Below are positions 1 to 7,847 of a stretch of 64,000 nt of DNA, one piece after another. The stretch's first letter is position 1. The number at the start of each line of letters is the position of its first letter. The notes below the pieces were generated by a model that saw nothing but the letters and a program-made list of their open reading frames with translations, was not told where the DNA came from and ran no database searches. Made by a program: the position numbers and the translations under genes. The DNA is taken from contig NZ_RZNC01000001.1 of the NCBI RefSeq assembly GCF_004078655.1, positions 248,001-312,000 of the forward strand. Reading direction: 5' to 3'. The DNA comes from Labedella populi. Its GTDB lineage: Bacteria; Actinomycetota; Actinomycetes; Actinomycetales; Microbacteriaceae.

Positions 1-646
1 TCGTCACGCCGGCGGAGCTCACGAGGGCCGCGAGGTCCTCGTTCGTGGGTGACCCACCGCTCGCGTTCGCCTGTTCGGCGATGAGTGCGGTGTGCGCGGT
101 GAGGAAGTCGTCCGGAGCGAACGAGGCGACGCACGCAGCAGCGTTCGCGGCACGCAGGCCGTAGCCGTCTCCGGAGAGCGCGACGGGGTGCACCTCGAGC
201 GACGCGTAGCCGGCCGTCACCCACTGCTGCACCTGCTCGAGGTTCGCCGTCGAGAAGCTCGCGGCATCCGCGTCCGAATAGTCGACGTAGAGGCGCATGT
301 TGACCTGGTTCTCGGCCATGCCCTCGGCGGTCGCCACCGGATCGGCGCCCCATTCGAGAGCCGCCGTCGGCGTCGCGGTGAGCGCGGTGCCGTCGCCCGA
401 GAGCACGATCCCATCGCTCAACATGTTCTCGGGCCCCCGGTTGGCGGCCCGGACCGCGGTGAGGACCGCCCAGGCGACGAGGGCGAGCACCGCGAGGATT
501 GCGACGACGCTCACGACGATGGTCACGATCTTGCGGCGCTTCCGGCGCTTGCGCTCCTGCTCCCGCTCGATGCGAGCGATCTCGCGCTGAAACTCCTTGC
601 GTTCCTTCTTCGTCATCGCCGCGAGTTCGCGGTTGAGGTTCGTCAT
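1..646 (-). CDS. DsbA-like thioredoxin-fold membrane protein, C-terminus cut by window edge
   Basis: Read on the minus strand from ATG at 646 (MTNLNRELAAMTKKERKEF). A basic, charged N-terminus of about 35 residues (REQERKRRKRRK) is followed by one membrane segment (IVTIVVSVVAILAVLALVAW), then an extracytoplasmic domain. The order resembles actinobacterial membrane-anchored DsbA/thioredoxin_4 proteins, with VNMRLYVDYSDADAASF where the family normally has a beta strand followed by CxxC. Here SDAD replaces the CxxC, so no redox dithiol is visible; the only Cys in the visible part is in NAAACVASF. A disulfide oxidoreductase role is therefore doubtful and a structural or chaperone-like role is possible. 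The frame stays open upstream and no strong Shine-Dalgarno sequence precedes the chosen start; a second Met lies 10 residues in. The 3' end is outside the window. Confidence 0.72.
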   Translation of the reverse strand, partial: MTNLNRELAAMTKKERKEFQREIARIEREQERKRRKRRKIVTIVVSVVAILAVLALVAWAVLTAVRAANRGPENMLSDGIVLSGDGTALTATPTAALEWGADPVATAEGMAENQVNMRLYVDYSDADAASFSTANLEQVQQWVTAGYASLEVHPVALSGDGYGLRAANAAACVASFAPDDFLTAHTALIAEQANASGGSPTNEDLAALVSSAGVT

Positions 647-737
647 GTCGCGGGACCAGGGCTTTCGATCGGAGGCGGAAATCCTCGCAGAGTCTATCGG
701 CGGGCGCCTTTCCGTCCGCTGGGACGTCCCGGCCGGG

Positions 738-1445
738 TCAACCGACGAGGAGGGATGCGAGCTGGTCGGTCGAGTGCACGACGGCCATCGCGTCGGCCGC
801 CTCGGCGGGAGAGCCGTAGCCCCACTCGACGATGATCGCCGGGATGCCGTGCGCCGCAGCCCCCTCGACGTCGTGGATACGATCGCCGACCAGCACGATG
901 CGGCTCGTGTCGACGTCGAGCGCGGTGAGTCGCCGGAGCGCCTCGTCGACGACGTCGGCCTTGGCGCTGCGGGTCTCGTCGTCACTCGCGCCGCAGATCA
1001 CCCGGAAGAAGGAGTCGAGACCGAAGTGCTCGAGGATCGGGACGACCTGCGACTCCGGCTTGCTGCTCGAGACGGCGAGGGGGATGCCGCGAGCGTGCAG
1101 CCGCTGGATGAGGCCGGCCATTCCCGGGTACACGGCGGATTCGTTGTACGGGCCGACCTCGGCGACGAGGCGGCGGTAGATCTCGAGGGCGCGTGCCGAC
1201 TGCTGCGGCGTGAAGCCGGCGAAGTCACGGAACGAGTCGAGGATGGGCGGGCCCACCCAGCGGAGGAGGTCGGCGTTCGAGGGTACCGGCGCGCCCATCT
1301 CCGCGAGCGTCAGGGCCAGCCGGTGGACGATTCCGGGGGCCGAGTCGGTGATCGTCCCGTCGAGGTCGAAGAGGATGCACGACCACGTCCGGGTGATCGA
1401 GGACGGGGCACCGTCCGGGGTCGTGACGGCATCGGGGTTGCTCAT
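738..1445 (-). CDS. HAD-superfamily phosphatase, phosphoglycolate phosphatase-like
   Basis: 235 residues. HAD motif I is FDLDGTITDS (nucleophile and acid/base Asp), motif II the Ser of AVSSSKPESQ, and the C-terminal acidic motif GDRIHDVEGA. A helical cap domain lies between motifs I and II (GPPILDSFRDF...). Size and motif spacing fit the Gph/PgmB subfamily, which hydrolyses small phosphorylated metabolites; the substrate cannot be told from sequence. It lies between the DsbA-like gene and nucS, all on the minus strand but with gaps of 90-160 bp, so co-transcription is uncertain. Confidence 0.85.
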   Translation of the reverse strand: MSNPDAVTTPDGAPSSITRTWSCILFDLDGTITDSAPGIVHRLALTLAEMGAPVPSNADLLRWVGPPILDSFRDFAGFTPQQSARALEIYRRLVAEVGPYNESAVYPGMAGLIQRLHARGIPLAVSSSKPESQVVPILEHFGLDSFFRVICGASDDETRSAKADVVDEALRRLTALDVDTSRIVLVGDRIHDVEGAAAHGIPAIIVEWGYGSPAEAADAMAVVHSTDQLASLLVG

Positions 1446-1607
1446 GGGTGGTCCGTTCGGGAGGGGATGCGGGGTCGGCCGGGTCGCCGAGCGACGCGGC
1501 GTCGCGCCCCGCAGGGCATCGTAGCCGACCCACGTGGCTCGCCGGAGCGCCCCTGGTCCGGGTGCACCTGACGACTCAGGGGATCATCGCCGGGGTGAGG
1601 GGGGCGG

Positions 1608-2300
1608 TCAGAAGAGGCGGGCGGCGCCGTCGTCGATGCCGCGCATGGCGTCGTAGTCGAGCACGAGGCAGCGGATGCCGCGGTCCTCGGCGAGGGTGCG
1701 GGCTTGCGGCTTGATCTCCTGGGCTGCGAAGACGCCGGTGACGGGGGCGAGGAGCGGGTCCCGGTTCATGAGTTCGAGGTACCGCGTGAGCTGTTCCACG
1801 CCGTCGATGTCGCCACGTCGCTTGAGTTCGACGGCCACGGATGCGCCCGCCGCGTCGCGCGCGAGGATGTCGACGGGCCCGATCGCGGTCATGTACTCGC
1901 GTCGGACGAGCGAGTGCCCGTCGCCGAGCAAGTGGATCTGCTCCGCGAGGAGCTTCTGGAGGTGCGCCTCGACGCCGTCCTTCTGCAGACCGGGGTCGAC
2001 GCCGAGGTCGTGAGCGGAGTCGTGCTCGATGTCGTGGATCGACACGATGAGCATGTCGGCGGTCTTCGAGTGTGTGACCTTCCACACCTCGGTGACGCCG
2101 GCCTCGCGCTGCGCCTCCTCCGGCTCGATGATGCTGAGCGTGCACGGCGGGCTCATCCAGTTCAGGGGCGCGTGCTGTACGTCTCGATGGAACGCCACAG
2201 TGCCATCGGCCTTGATCATGATGAGTCGGGTAGCGAGGGGAAGATGCGTGTTGAGCCGACCTGAGTAGTCGACCGAACAACGGGCAATGACGAGGCGCAC
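1608..2300 (-). CDS. nucS: Endonuclease NucS/EndoMS, chimeric: host C-terminus with island-encoded N-terminus
   Basis: 230 residues from GTG at 2300 ([16 protein letters not shown]). A longer reading to 2336 adds 12 residues absent from the family. NucS is the mismatch-specific endonuclease of actinobacterial non-canonical mismatch repair. The N-terminal DNA-binding/dimer domain runs to about residue 110 and the RecB-like nuclease domain follows ([29 protein letters not shown]). Codons 1 to about 48 have lower GC and differ from the stranded host 5' end at 14322-14483: about 14 substitutions, and a VQHA loop where the host copy has the longer GGSFK before PLNWMSPP. From codon 52 on, codon use is host-like. 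The switch lies in the 17-bp core at 2146-2162. The frame is intact, so the protein is probably made, driven from island DNA. Whether the chimera is fully active is unknown. Confidence 0.93.
   Translation of the reverse strand: MRLVIARCSVDYSGRLNTHLPLATRLIMIKADGTVAFHRDVQHAPLNWMSPPCTLSIIEPEEAQREAGVTEVWKVTHSKTADMLIVSIHDIEHDSAHDLGVDPGLQKDGVEAHLQKLLAEQIHLLGDGHSLVRREYMTAIGPVDILARDAAGASVAVELKRRGDIDGVEQLTRYLELMNRDPLLAPVTGVFAAQEIKPQARTLAEDRGIRCLVLDYDAMRGIDDGAARLF
2146..2162. repeat. Left island boundary (attL-like core) inside nucS
   Basis: GGCGGGCTCATCCAGTT, identical to 14326-14342 and overlapping the partial copy at 6834-6850. On the minus strand it encodes LNWMSPP of NucS. Host-like nucS sequence lies to the left and lower-GC island sequence, with a replacement nucS 5' end, to the right. 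The short identity at a coding site fits large serine recombinase integration; the exact crossover dinucleotide cannot be fixed by eye. Confidence 0.8.
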
Positions 2301-2599
2301 CGACCTATTGTCCCAAAACACGTCGCCAGCTGTCACTGGATCGAGTCTGCGCCCCCTTCATGATGAGTCCGCATCGTCGTGTCATCCCTGAGGTCGTCGC
2401 GCCGGATCGCGAGCCGCTGGCCTCTCTTCCGAGAACGGACACAGCTCACAGCTATGGACGCGAACGGAGTGAGCAAGAGCGAGCACTACACGAGGCGCTA
2501 GCCGAGACACGGCGTCGTCACGAAACCTATCGGACACTTCGTAACGCAGCCTCTGGTGCCGTCCGGCCTTCTAGCTGCCTGTTGGAAGCTCGCCGGCGT
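2301..2599. other. Intergenic DNA at left end of island
   Basis: About 300 bp between the start of chimeric nucS and the 3' end of the HxlR gene. It must hold the promoter now used by nucS. No convincing gene, terminator hairpin or repeat was seen; the open frame on the plus strand here has no family resemblance and no ribosome site. Confidence 0.5.
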
Positions 2600-2986
2600 C
2601 TATTGCGCCTGACCGTCGGAGCCGCCGGACACCTCTTGCCGTTGCGCCCATTGCACGAGGGGATGCAGGATTCGGATCAGTTCGTCACCTGACTCCGCCA
2701 GACGATAGGTGACCTGCACCGGAACCGTGGGAATCACTTCGCGCACTACGAGTTCACGTGCTTCGAGTTCTCGAAGACGGGCGCTGAGAAGTCGCGCTGA
2801 GATCCCGTCGACCGCGTGTTCGATCTGGGAGAAACGCGTGGCACCACGCGCGAGCGCTAGCAAGATCGCAGCGTTCCACTTCCTGCCAGCGAACTCCGCG
2901 GCGGCCCGGAAGACGCGACATGCTTCGTCGTCGATGTGATGGGCATGCAGAGCGGGGCCCGATGGGGTGGCGGTAGCGGAGGTCAT
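2600..2986 (-). CDS. HxlR-family transcriptional regulator
   Basis: 128 residues from ATG at 2986 (MTSATATPSG). A winged-helix HxlR domain covers nearly the whole protein: EFAGRKWNAAILLALARGATRFSQIEHAVDGISARLLSARLRELEARELVVREV, with the typical wing and TYRLAESGDELIRIL. HxlR proteins often sense aldehydes, quinones or thiol stress and regulate an adjacent divergent gene. Here the divergent neighbours are oxidoreductases, so it probably controls the 3027-6667 gene set and itself. A start 14 residues upstream is possible but would cover the likely promoter. Confidence 0.85.
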   Translation of the reverse strand: MTSATATPSGPALHAHHIDDEACRVFRAAAEFAGRKWNAAILLALARGATRFSQIEHAVDGISARLLSARLRELEARELVVREVIPTVPVQVTYRLAESGDELIRILHPLVQWAQRQEVSGGSDGQAQ

Positions 2987-3026
2987 GGTAACTAATAGTA
3001 AGCGCGTAACCCGCTGCTCGCAAGCC
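2987..3026. promoter_or_regulatory. Divergent promoter/operator between hxlR-type gene and reductase
   Basis: The 40-bp gap holds an AT-rich patch (GTAACTAATAGTAAGC, 2987-3002) with short symmetric arms ACTA/TAGT around a central base. It is a plausible HxlR operator overlapping both promoters; this is inferred from position and symmetry only. Confidence 0.4.
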
Positions 3027-3731
3027 ATGGCGGAGCTGCGCAGACTCGAGCTCGTGAGTTCAACGCATGAGAAGCAGGAGTCAGTCGTCCAAACGATTGC
3101 AGTGCTAGGGGTTGGCCGCGTCGGTTCTGCCGTGGCGCGAACGGCGCTCGCTGCGGGCTATGACACGCGGGTTGCCGGCTCCGGCGCCGCGGAGGACATC
3201 GAGTTGCTGGCCGAGATCGTGATCCCTGGCGCGCGCGCGATGACCGCTACGGACGCGGTGAGCGACGCTGACTTGGTCGTCGTCGCTGTGCCACTGAGTA
3301 AGTACCGCTCTGTAGACGCGAGCATGCTGGCGGGCAAGACTGTCGTCGACGCGATGAACTACTGGCCTCCAGTCGACGGTCAGATCGCGGACTTCGAAGA
3401 GGACATCGCGTCCACGAGCGAGGTAGTCAGCAGGTATTTCTCGGGCTCTCGAGTCGTGAAGACCCTCAACCACATCGGCTATCACGAGCTTGAGGACGAT
3501 GGCGCGCCGAGCGGGACAGCCGGTCGCCGGGCACTGGCGATAGCCAGCGACGACGAGGCGGCGGCTGCCGCGGTGCAGGACGTACTCGACAGGTTCGGCT
3601 TCGACACCGTGTACGCGGGGCCGCTGGCTACCGGTCGGGCCTTCGAGCCGGGGACGGCCATCTTCAATGGCGCCTTCTCTCAGAACGACCTCCTGAGGGA
3701 GCTCGAACTGAATCTCCACCCCACTCACTGA
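3027..3731 (+). CDS. NAD(P)-binding reductase, F420-dependent NADP reductase-like
   Basis: About 234 residues from ATG at 3027; GTG at 3054 is an alternative and neither has a clear ribosome site. A Rossmann motif (IAVLGVGRVGSAVARTAL) starts about residue 23, followed by DADLVVVAVPLSKYRSV, VVDAMNYWPP and VKTLNHIGYHEL, the pattern of the NPD/F420-NADP oxidoreductase and ProC-like coenzyme-binding domain. Such proteins reduce F420 or flavin-type cofactors, or act as small imine/ketone reductases. It heads a same-strand set with two luciferase-like monooxygenases and an SDR, so supplying a reduced cofactor to them is a reasonable inference, not shown. Codon use has lower GC than the host backbone. 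Confidence 0.75.
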   Translation: MAELRRLELVSSTHEKQESVVQTIAVLGVGRVGSAVARTALAAGYDTRVAGSGAAEDIELLAEIVIPGARAMTATDAVSDADLVVVAVPLSKYRSVDASMLAGKTVVDAMNYWPPVDGQIADFEEDIASTSEVVSRYFSGSRVVKTLNHIGYHELEDDGAPSGTAGRRALAIASDDEAAAAAVQDVLDRFGFDTVYAGPLATGRAFEPGTAIFNGAFSQNDLLRELELNLHPTH

Positions 3732-3751
3732 CTTCAGATCGAGGCACTCAT

Positions 3752-4789
3752 ATGGAACTCGGCGCGTATAGCTTCGGCGATACTCAACTCAACCCCGACG
3801 GTTCTCTCCGCTCTACAGCTGAGGCGATCAAGAACTTGTTCGACGCCATCGTGCTTGCGGACAGCGCAGGACTGGACTACTTCGCGGTTGGCGAGCATCA
3901 CACTCTAGAGATGCCCGCCTCCTCCCCCGGATCTATGATCGCTGCAGCCGCGGGGGCGACGAAGCAGATTCGGCTTGGCTCGGGCGTGAGCGTCATCAGC
4001 ACGGATGACCCCGTTCGGGTCTTCCAACAGTTCGCCACGGCCGACGCTGTTTCCGGTGGTCGTGTGGAGATCACTGCCGGGCGTGGGTCGTCCGTGGAGT
4101 CCTACCCTCTGTTCGGGTACAACCTGAGCGACTACGAACGGCTGTTTGAGGAGAAGCTCGAACTGCTCATGCGAGTGAACGAGCAGGAGCAAGTCACCTG
4201 GTCCGGTACGACCCGATCACCTCTGCAGGATCTGACGGTGGTGCCGCGTCCCGTGGACGGATCTCTGCCGTTGTGGGTTGGAACCGGCGGAAGCGCGCCG
4301 TCGAGCGTTCGAGCGGGCCGACTCGGGTTGCCGATCAGCTACGGCATCATCGGCGGGGCACCGCACCGGTTCGCTGCACTGTCCGATCTCTACCGTCGTA
4401 CCGCTGAGCAGGCCGGACACGCCGGCGCCAACATCAAGGTCTCCGTCGCCGCCCTTGGCCTGGTCGCGCCGACGAAGCAGGAGGCGCTGGAGCGGTTCTA
4501 CCCCGGATGGCGGAACATGCACACCCAGCTCGGCAAGCTCCGCGGCTGGCCGGCGCCGGATGACAACGCTTACCTCGCGCAGGCGCATGCGCCCGGCGCG
4601 TATTACGTGGGCGACCCCGACGATGTAGCGCAGCGCATCGTGCATCTGCACGGCTTTATGGGGCACATGCGTCATTTCCTGCAAATGGACATCGGTGGCC
4701 TTCCGCAAGAGCACTTCCTGGAGTCCCTCACCTTGCTGGCCACCGAGGTGAAGCCGCGCGTCGAGCGGCTCATCAGGATCGAGGGCTGA
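3752..4789 (+). CDS. LLM-class flavin-dependent oxidoreductase (copy 1)
   Basis: 345 residues, bacterial-luciferase-like TIM barrel of the full-length oxidoreductase type. Family signatures are GLDYFAVGEHHT (early barrel), AAAAGATKQIRLGSGVSV, DPVRVFQQFATADAVSGGRVEITAGRGSS (phosphate/flavin-binding region) and LPLWVGTGGSAPSSVRAGRLGLPISYGIIGG. These enzymes use FMNH2 or F420H2 to oxidise or reduce small organic substrates; the substrate is unknown. The gene starts 20 bp after the reductase and ends 2 bp before a close paralogue, so the genes form an operon and arose by tandem duplication. Confidence 0.87.
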   Translation: MELGAYSFGDTQLNPDGSLRSTAEAIKNLFDAIVLADSAGLDYFAVGEHHTLEMPASSPGSMIAAAAGATKQIRLGSGVSVISTDDPVRVFQQFATADAVSGGRVEITAGRGSSVESYPLFGYNLSDYERLFEEKLELLMRVNEQEQVTWSGTTRSPLQDLTVVPRPVDGSLPLWVGTGGSAPSSVRAGRLGLPISYGIIGGAPHRFAALSDLYRRTAEQAGHAGANIKVSVAALGLVAPTKQEALERFYPGWRNMHTQLGKLRGWPAPDDNAYLAQAHAPGAYYVGDPDDVAQRIVHLHGFMGHMRHFLQMDIGGLPQEHFLESLTLLATEVKPRVERLIRIEG

Positions 4790-4791
4790 CA

Positions 4792-5850
4792 ATGCACGAG
4801 GCGAGTCCCCTCGGAATGGAGCTGGGGGTCTACAGCTTTGGCGACACCCAGCGAAACGCGGACGGCACCCTGCGCGCCACTGCCGAAGCCATCGCCAACC
4901 TTCATGAAGCCATCGTTCTCGCGGATGCTGTCGGGCTGGACTACTTCGGAGTCGGAGAACATCACACCGTAGACATGCCCGCGTCTTCGCCGGGTGCGAT
5001 GGTTGCGGCGGCGGCCGGCGCCACGCAACAGATTCGCCTTGGCAGCTCGGTCACGGTCCTAAGCACAGACGACCCTGTGCGGGTCTTCCAACAGTTCGCC
5101 ACGGCTGACGCGATCTCGGGGGGCCGGGTCGAGATCACCGCGGGACGCGGCTCATCCGTCGAGTCCTACCCCCTGTTCGGATATGAGCTCAGCGATCACG
5201 ACCAGCTCTACGCCGAGAAGCTCGATCTGCTGATGACCCTCAACAGCGGGGAACGAACCAGTTGGTGCGGCTCGGTGCGCTCCGGCATCGATGACCTCGT
5301 CGTCGTTCCTCGGCCCGTGCAGGGGAGCCTGCCCATCTGGCTCGGGACCGGAGGCAGCGCCCCTTCCACAGTCAGGGCCGGTCGCCTGGGCCTACCAGTG
5401 TCCTACGGCATCATCGGGGGCATCCCGGCACGTTTCGGGCGCCTCGCCGACCTGTACCGGGCAACGGCCCAACGGTCCGGCCACCATGGTCCAAACATCA
5501 AGGTCTCGGCTGGCACCTTCGGTCTGATCGCACCGACGAAAAAAGACGCAGTGGACCGCTTCTATCCCGGGTGGCGAAACCTGCAGCTCCTGATGACGCA
5601 GCGCCGTCATTGGCCAGAGCCAGAGCGCGCTCGCTACGAAGAGCAAACTCACGCCCCGTTCGCGTACTACGTCGGTGACCCCGACGACGTCGCAGAACGG
5701 ATCATCGATCTGTACCGGCACCTCGGCCACATGCGCCACTTCTTCCAGATGGACCTCGGCGGCCTCCCGCACGAGCACTTCCTGGAAGCGATCACCCTGC
5801 TGGGCACCGAAGTCAAGCCGCGCGTCCAACGCCTGATAGACCGCCTCTAA
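4792..5850 (+). CDS. LLM-class flavin-dependent oxidoreductase (copy 2)
   Basis: 352 residues, strongly similar to the preceding protein along its whole length: MELGVYSFGDTQ, GLDYFGVGEHHTVDMPASSPG, GGRVEITAGRGSSVESYPLFGY and the C-terminal GGLPHEHFLEAITLLGTEVKPR all have counterparts. ATG at 4792 adds eight residues before MELGVYSF; ATG at 4816 would give the same start as copy 1 and is equally likely. The pair may form a heterodimer in the manner of luciferase alpha/beta subunits, or have split substrates. Only 2 bp separate it from copy 1. Confidence 0.87.
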   Translation: MHEASPLGMELGVYSFGDTQRNADGTLRATAEAIANLHEAIVLADAVGLDYFGVGEHHTVDMPASSPGAMVAAAAGATQQIRLGSSVTVLSTDDPVRVFQQFATADAISGGRVEITAGRGSSVESYPLFGYELSDHDQLYAEKLDLLMTLNSGERTSWCGSVRSGIDDLVVVPRPVQGSLPIWLGTGGSAPSTVRAGRLGLPVSYGIIGGIPARFGRLADLYRATAQRSGHHGPNIKVSAGTFGLIAPTKKDAVDRFYPGWRNLQLLMTQRRHWPEPERARYEEQTHAPFAYYVGDPDDVAERIIDLYRHLGHMRHFFQMDLGGLPHEHFLEAITLLGTEVKPRVQRLIDRL

Positions 5851-5911
5851 TCCCGACAACAGCCTCGTCCGTGGCGAGCGTGCCACGGCCCCGACAAAGG
5901 AGTACATCGTC

Positions 5912-6667
5912 ATGAACCGACTCGAAGGACGCGCCGCATTCATCACCGGCGCAGCTTCAGGGATTGGGCGAGCGCAGGCGCTACTTTTCGCCAGAGAGGG
6001 TGCCCGTGTCGTCGTTGCCGACCTCGATGCAGACGGCGCGGAGCGTGTCGCCGCACAGATCCGTACCGAGGGGGGCGACGCGGTCAGCACAGGCATCGAC
6101 ATCACGGACGAAGAGAGCGTGGCTACCGCAATCGCATTCGCGGTTGACGCGTATGGAACCATCGACACCCTGTCGAACACGGCCGGGATGTTCGACAAGA
6201 TGGTGCCTCTTGCGGACGCTGACCGGTCGTTCTTCGAGCGGGTACTGACGGTCAATCTCACCGGGATGTTCAACGTCACCAAGGCTGTCCTTCCGCACAT
6301 GCTCGCCGCAGGCAAGGGTGCCATCGTCAACATCGCGTCCGGCGCGGGACTGCGGGGAGGGGGTGGCGGAATCGGCTACACCTCTTCCAAGCACGCTGTC
6401 GTTGGGTTCACCAAGCAACTCGCCGCGGACTACGGCCGCAAGGGTGTCCGGGTCAACGCGATCGCTCCGGGACTGATCGACACGCCCATGGTCTCCCACT
6501 TCTCGAAGGCCCCCGAAACCGTCGCTGGCCTAAAAGCGCAGCCTGCCGGACGCCTTGGTCAGCCCGAAGACATCGCGAACGCCGCCCTGTTCCTCGCCAG
6601 CGACGAAGCCGACTTCATCCACGCCGTCACCCTGTCCGTCGACGGCGGCCAGGTCGACACCCTCTGA
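5912..6667 (+). CDS. SDR-family NAD(P)-dependent oxidoreductase
   Basis: 251 residues, classical short-chain dehydrogenase. The cofactor motif is TGAASGIG near residue 12, the structural motif is present as SNTAG in place of the usual NNAG, the catalytic Ser is in NIASGAG, and YTSSKHA provides the Tyr-x3-Lys pair. The C-terminal region RVNAIAPGLIDTPM is typical. A ribosome site AAGGAG precedes the ATG. It is the last intact gene of the HxlR-linked set and may oxidise or reduce an alcohol/ketone made or used by the two monooxygenases. Confidence 0.88.
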   Translation: MNRLEGRAAFITGAASGIGRAQALLFAREGARVVVADLDADGAERVAAQIRTEGGDAVSTGIDITDEESVATAIAFAVDAYGTIDTLSNTAGMFDKMVPLADADRSFFERVLTVNLTGMFNVTKAVLPHMLAAGKGAIVNIASGAGLRGGGGGIGYTSSKHAVVGFTKQLAADYGRKGVRVNAIAPGLIDTPMVSHFSKAPETVAGLKAQPAGRLGQPEDIANAALFLASDEADFIHAVTLSVDGGQVDTL

Positions 6668-6684
6668 CACAACGCGCAATCACC

Positions 6685-6709
6685 AGGAGGGGCGAACATG
6701 CGACCTTAG
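6685..6709 (+). other. Orphan ribosome site and start codon, rest of gene missing
   Basis: A strong AGGAGG (6685-6690) is followed after 7 nt by ATG at 6698, but the reading stops after three codons (ATG CGA CCT TAG). This looks like the beginning of a fourth operon gene deleted just after its start. The sequence from here to the terminator at 6795 has no recognisable coding content. Confidence 0.45.
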
Positions 6710-6794
6710 GTATTCGACGGAGAACGCAGAAGCCTCGAACGCCAACCCGATGGCGTCGGCGCCAATGATCTCGATGTCGCACCCGTCCCCAAAA

Positions 6795-6828
6795 GCGAAG
6801 GCCTGTGACGCCTGTCACAGGCCTTCGC
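6795..6828 (-). terminator. Strong hairpin terminator beside the middle att-like core
   Basis: Perfect 15-bp stem (GCGAAGGCCTGTGAC / GTCACAGGCCTTCGC) with a 4-nt loop. On the minus strand the stem is followed by CTTTTGGGG, a T-run typical of intrinsic termination. It lies 5 bp beyond the core at 6834, so it would stop leftward transcription coming through the nucS remnant. Confidence 0.8.
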
Positions 6829-6833
6829 GATCT

Positions 6834-6850
6834 GGGCTCATCCAGTTCAG
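6834..6850. repeat. Middle att-like core copy
   Basis: GGGCTCATCCAGTTCAG; the first 14 bases match the cores at 2146 and 14326, and the full 17 bases match the left copy (2149-2165). It separates the terminator-bearing end of one element from a second nucS 5' remnant, which suggests two related elements inserted in tandem at the same nucS site. Confidence 0.7.
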
Positions 6851-6952
6851 TGGCGAATACTGTACGTCTCGATGGAAGACCACTGTCCCGTCGGCTTTGA
6901 TCATGATGAAGCGGGTAGCGAGGGGGAGATGCGTGTTCAGTCGACCGGAGTA
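6834..6952 (-). pseudogene. nucS: Second nucS 5' fragment, truncated by IS
   Basis: In frame on the minus strand this gives [15 protein letters not shown]..., then KADGTVVFH..., then PLNWMSP, i.e. NucS residues about 12-51. It differs from the island-derived N-terminus of the intact gene at only about four residues but differs widely from the host fragment at 14322. Its first 11 codons are missing: the sequence ends at the IS inverted repeat. After NWMSP it runs straight into the core and terminator, so no functional protein can be made. Confidence 0.85.
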
Positions 6953-6964
6953 GGGCGTGTCTCC

Positions 6965-7423
6965 TCACCGCTTGAGCCAGAGGGTGATGGCTCTGAGGAC
7001 TGCGCCGCCGCGGTAGGTGAGGGCGAGATTGTCGTATCTGGTGGCGAGTCCGCGCCATTGCTTGTCTTCGTTGAATCCGCGTTCGACGACGTTGCGGCCC
7101 TTGTAGTCCTCGGCGTCGTAGCTGACCGGTCGTCCGCCGCGTGAGCCGCGACGCTGACGGTGTCCCCGCTGGTCGGAGAGCTCCGGGATGGCGGCGACGA
7201 TGTCACGCTCACGCAGGTGTTCCCGGATTGCGCGGGACGAGTACGCCTTGTCACCGCGAACACGTTCGGGACGGGTGCGGGGCCTGCCCAGTCCGCGTCG
7301 GGCGACACGCAGGTGGTCCATGAGCACCGGGAACATCGGCGCATCGCCGGCCTGTCCGGGGCCCACGAGCACGACCAACGGCAGCCCGCGACCATCGACA
7401 AGGTGATGGATCTTCGTGCTCAA
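6965..7423 (-). CDS. IS5/IS427-type transposase, second frame (OrfB)
   Basis: 152 residues from the first ATG, but the frame is open to about 7465 and joins OrfA by frameshift. It carries STKIHHLVDGRGLPL, GPGQAGDAPMF, the second catalytic Asp in RGDKAYSS and the Glu in RNVVERGF, so both catalytic residues of the C-terminal half are present. It ends 12 bp from the left inverted repeat. The element looks competent if frameshifting works. Confidence 0.85.
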   Translation of the reverse strand: MSTKIHHLVDGRGLPLVVLVGPGQAGDAPMFPVLMDHLRVARRGLGRPRTRPERVRGDKAYSSRAIREHLRERDIVAAIPELSDQRGHRQRRGSRGGRPVSYDAEDYKGRNVVERGFNEDKQWRGLATRYDNLALTYRGGAVLRAITLWLKR

Positions 7424-7451
7424 ACCGCCTCGTGACCGGCCAATGGCGTGA

Positions 7452-7847
7452 TCAGACGGCTCCTCGCGCAGATTCTAGTAACTCGATAGAGCCCCCTGTG
7501 TCGCGCGGGAGGTTCGTCGCGTGCTGATGCGCACGGTTGATGGTCGAGTCCACGCTGACCGCCCATTCGATCTCACCCGCCGCGTCCGCGTCAGCGAGAA
7601 TCTCCGCGTAGATCCGATCCCAGGTGCCGTCCCCGCTGAACCGGCGATGACGCTTCCATGCCGTCTGCCACGGCCCGAACTCGGCCGGCAGATCACGCCA
7701 CGGCGAACCCGTCCGATACCGCCACACAATCCCCTCGAGCACCCGCCGATGCGACTGAAACGGGCGCCCGCCCTTACGAGAGGCGACCGGCATCAACGGC
7801 TCGATTCGAGCCCAAGCAGCATCCGAGAGAGTACGAGTACGAGACAC
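7452..7847 (-). CDS. IS5/IS427-type transposase, first frame (OrfA)
   Basis: 131 residues. The N-terminal part (LSDAAWARIEPLMP, GGRPFQSHRRVLEGIVWRYRTGSPWRDLP, FGPWQTAWKRHRRFS) is the DUF4096-like DNA-binding region of these transposases, and VSVDSTINRAHQH carries the first catalytic Asp. The frame ends with SARGAV then stop, while the second frame picks up at EEPSDHAIGRSRGG, a shift of one base near 7450. Many IS427-type elements make the full enzyme by frameshifting between two such frames; a mutation is the alternative. Confidence 0.85.
   Translation of the reverse strand: MSRTRTLSDAAWARIEPLMPVASRKGGRPFQSHRRVLEGIVWRYRTGSPWRDLPAEFGPWQTAWKRHRRFSGDGTWDRIYAEILADADAAGEIEWAVSVDSTINRAHQHATNLPRDTGGSIELLESARGAV

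Noticed and set aside
2360-2692. 110-codon plus-strand frame at the left of the island
   Set aside because: No ribosome site, overlaps the HxlR gene end, and no family resemblance.
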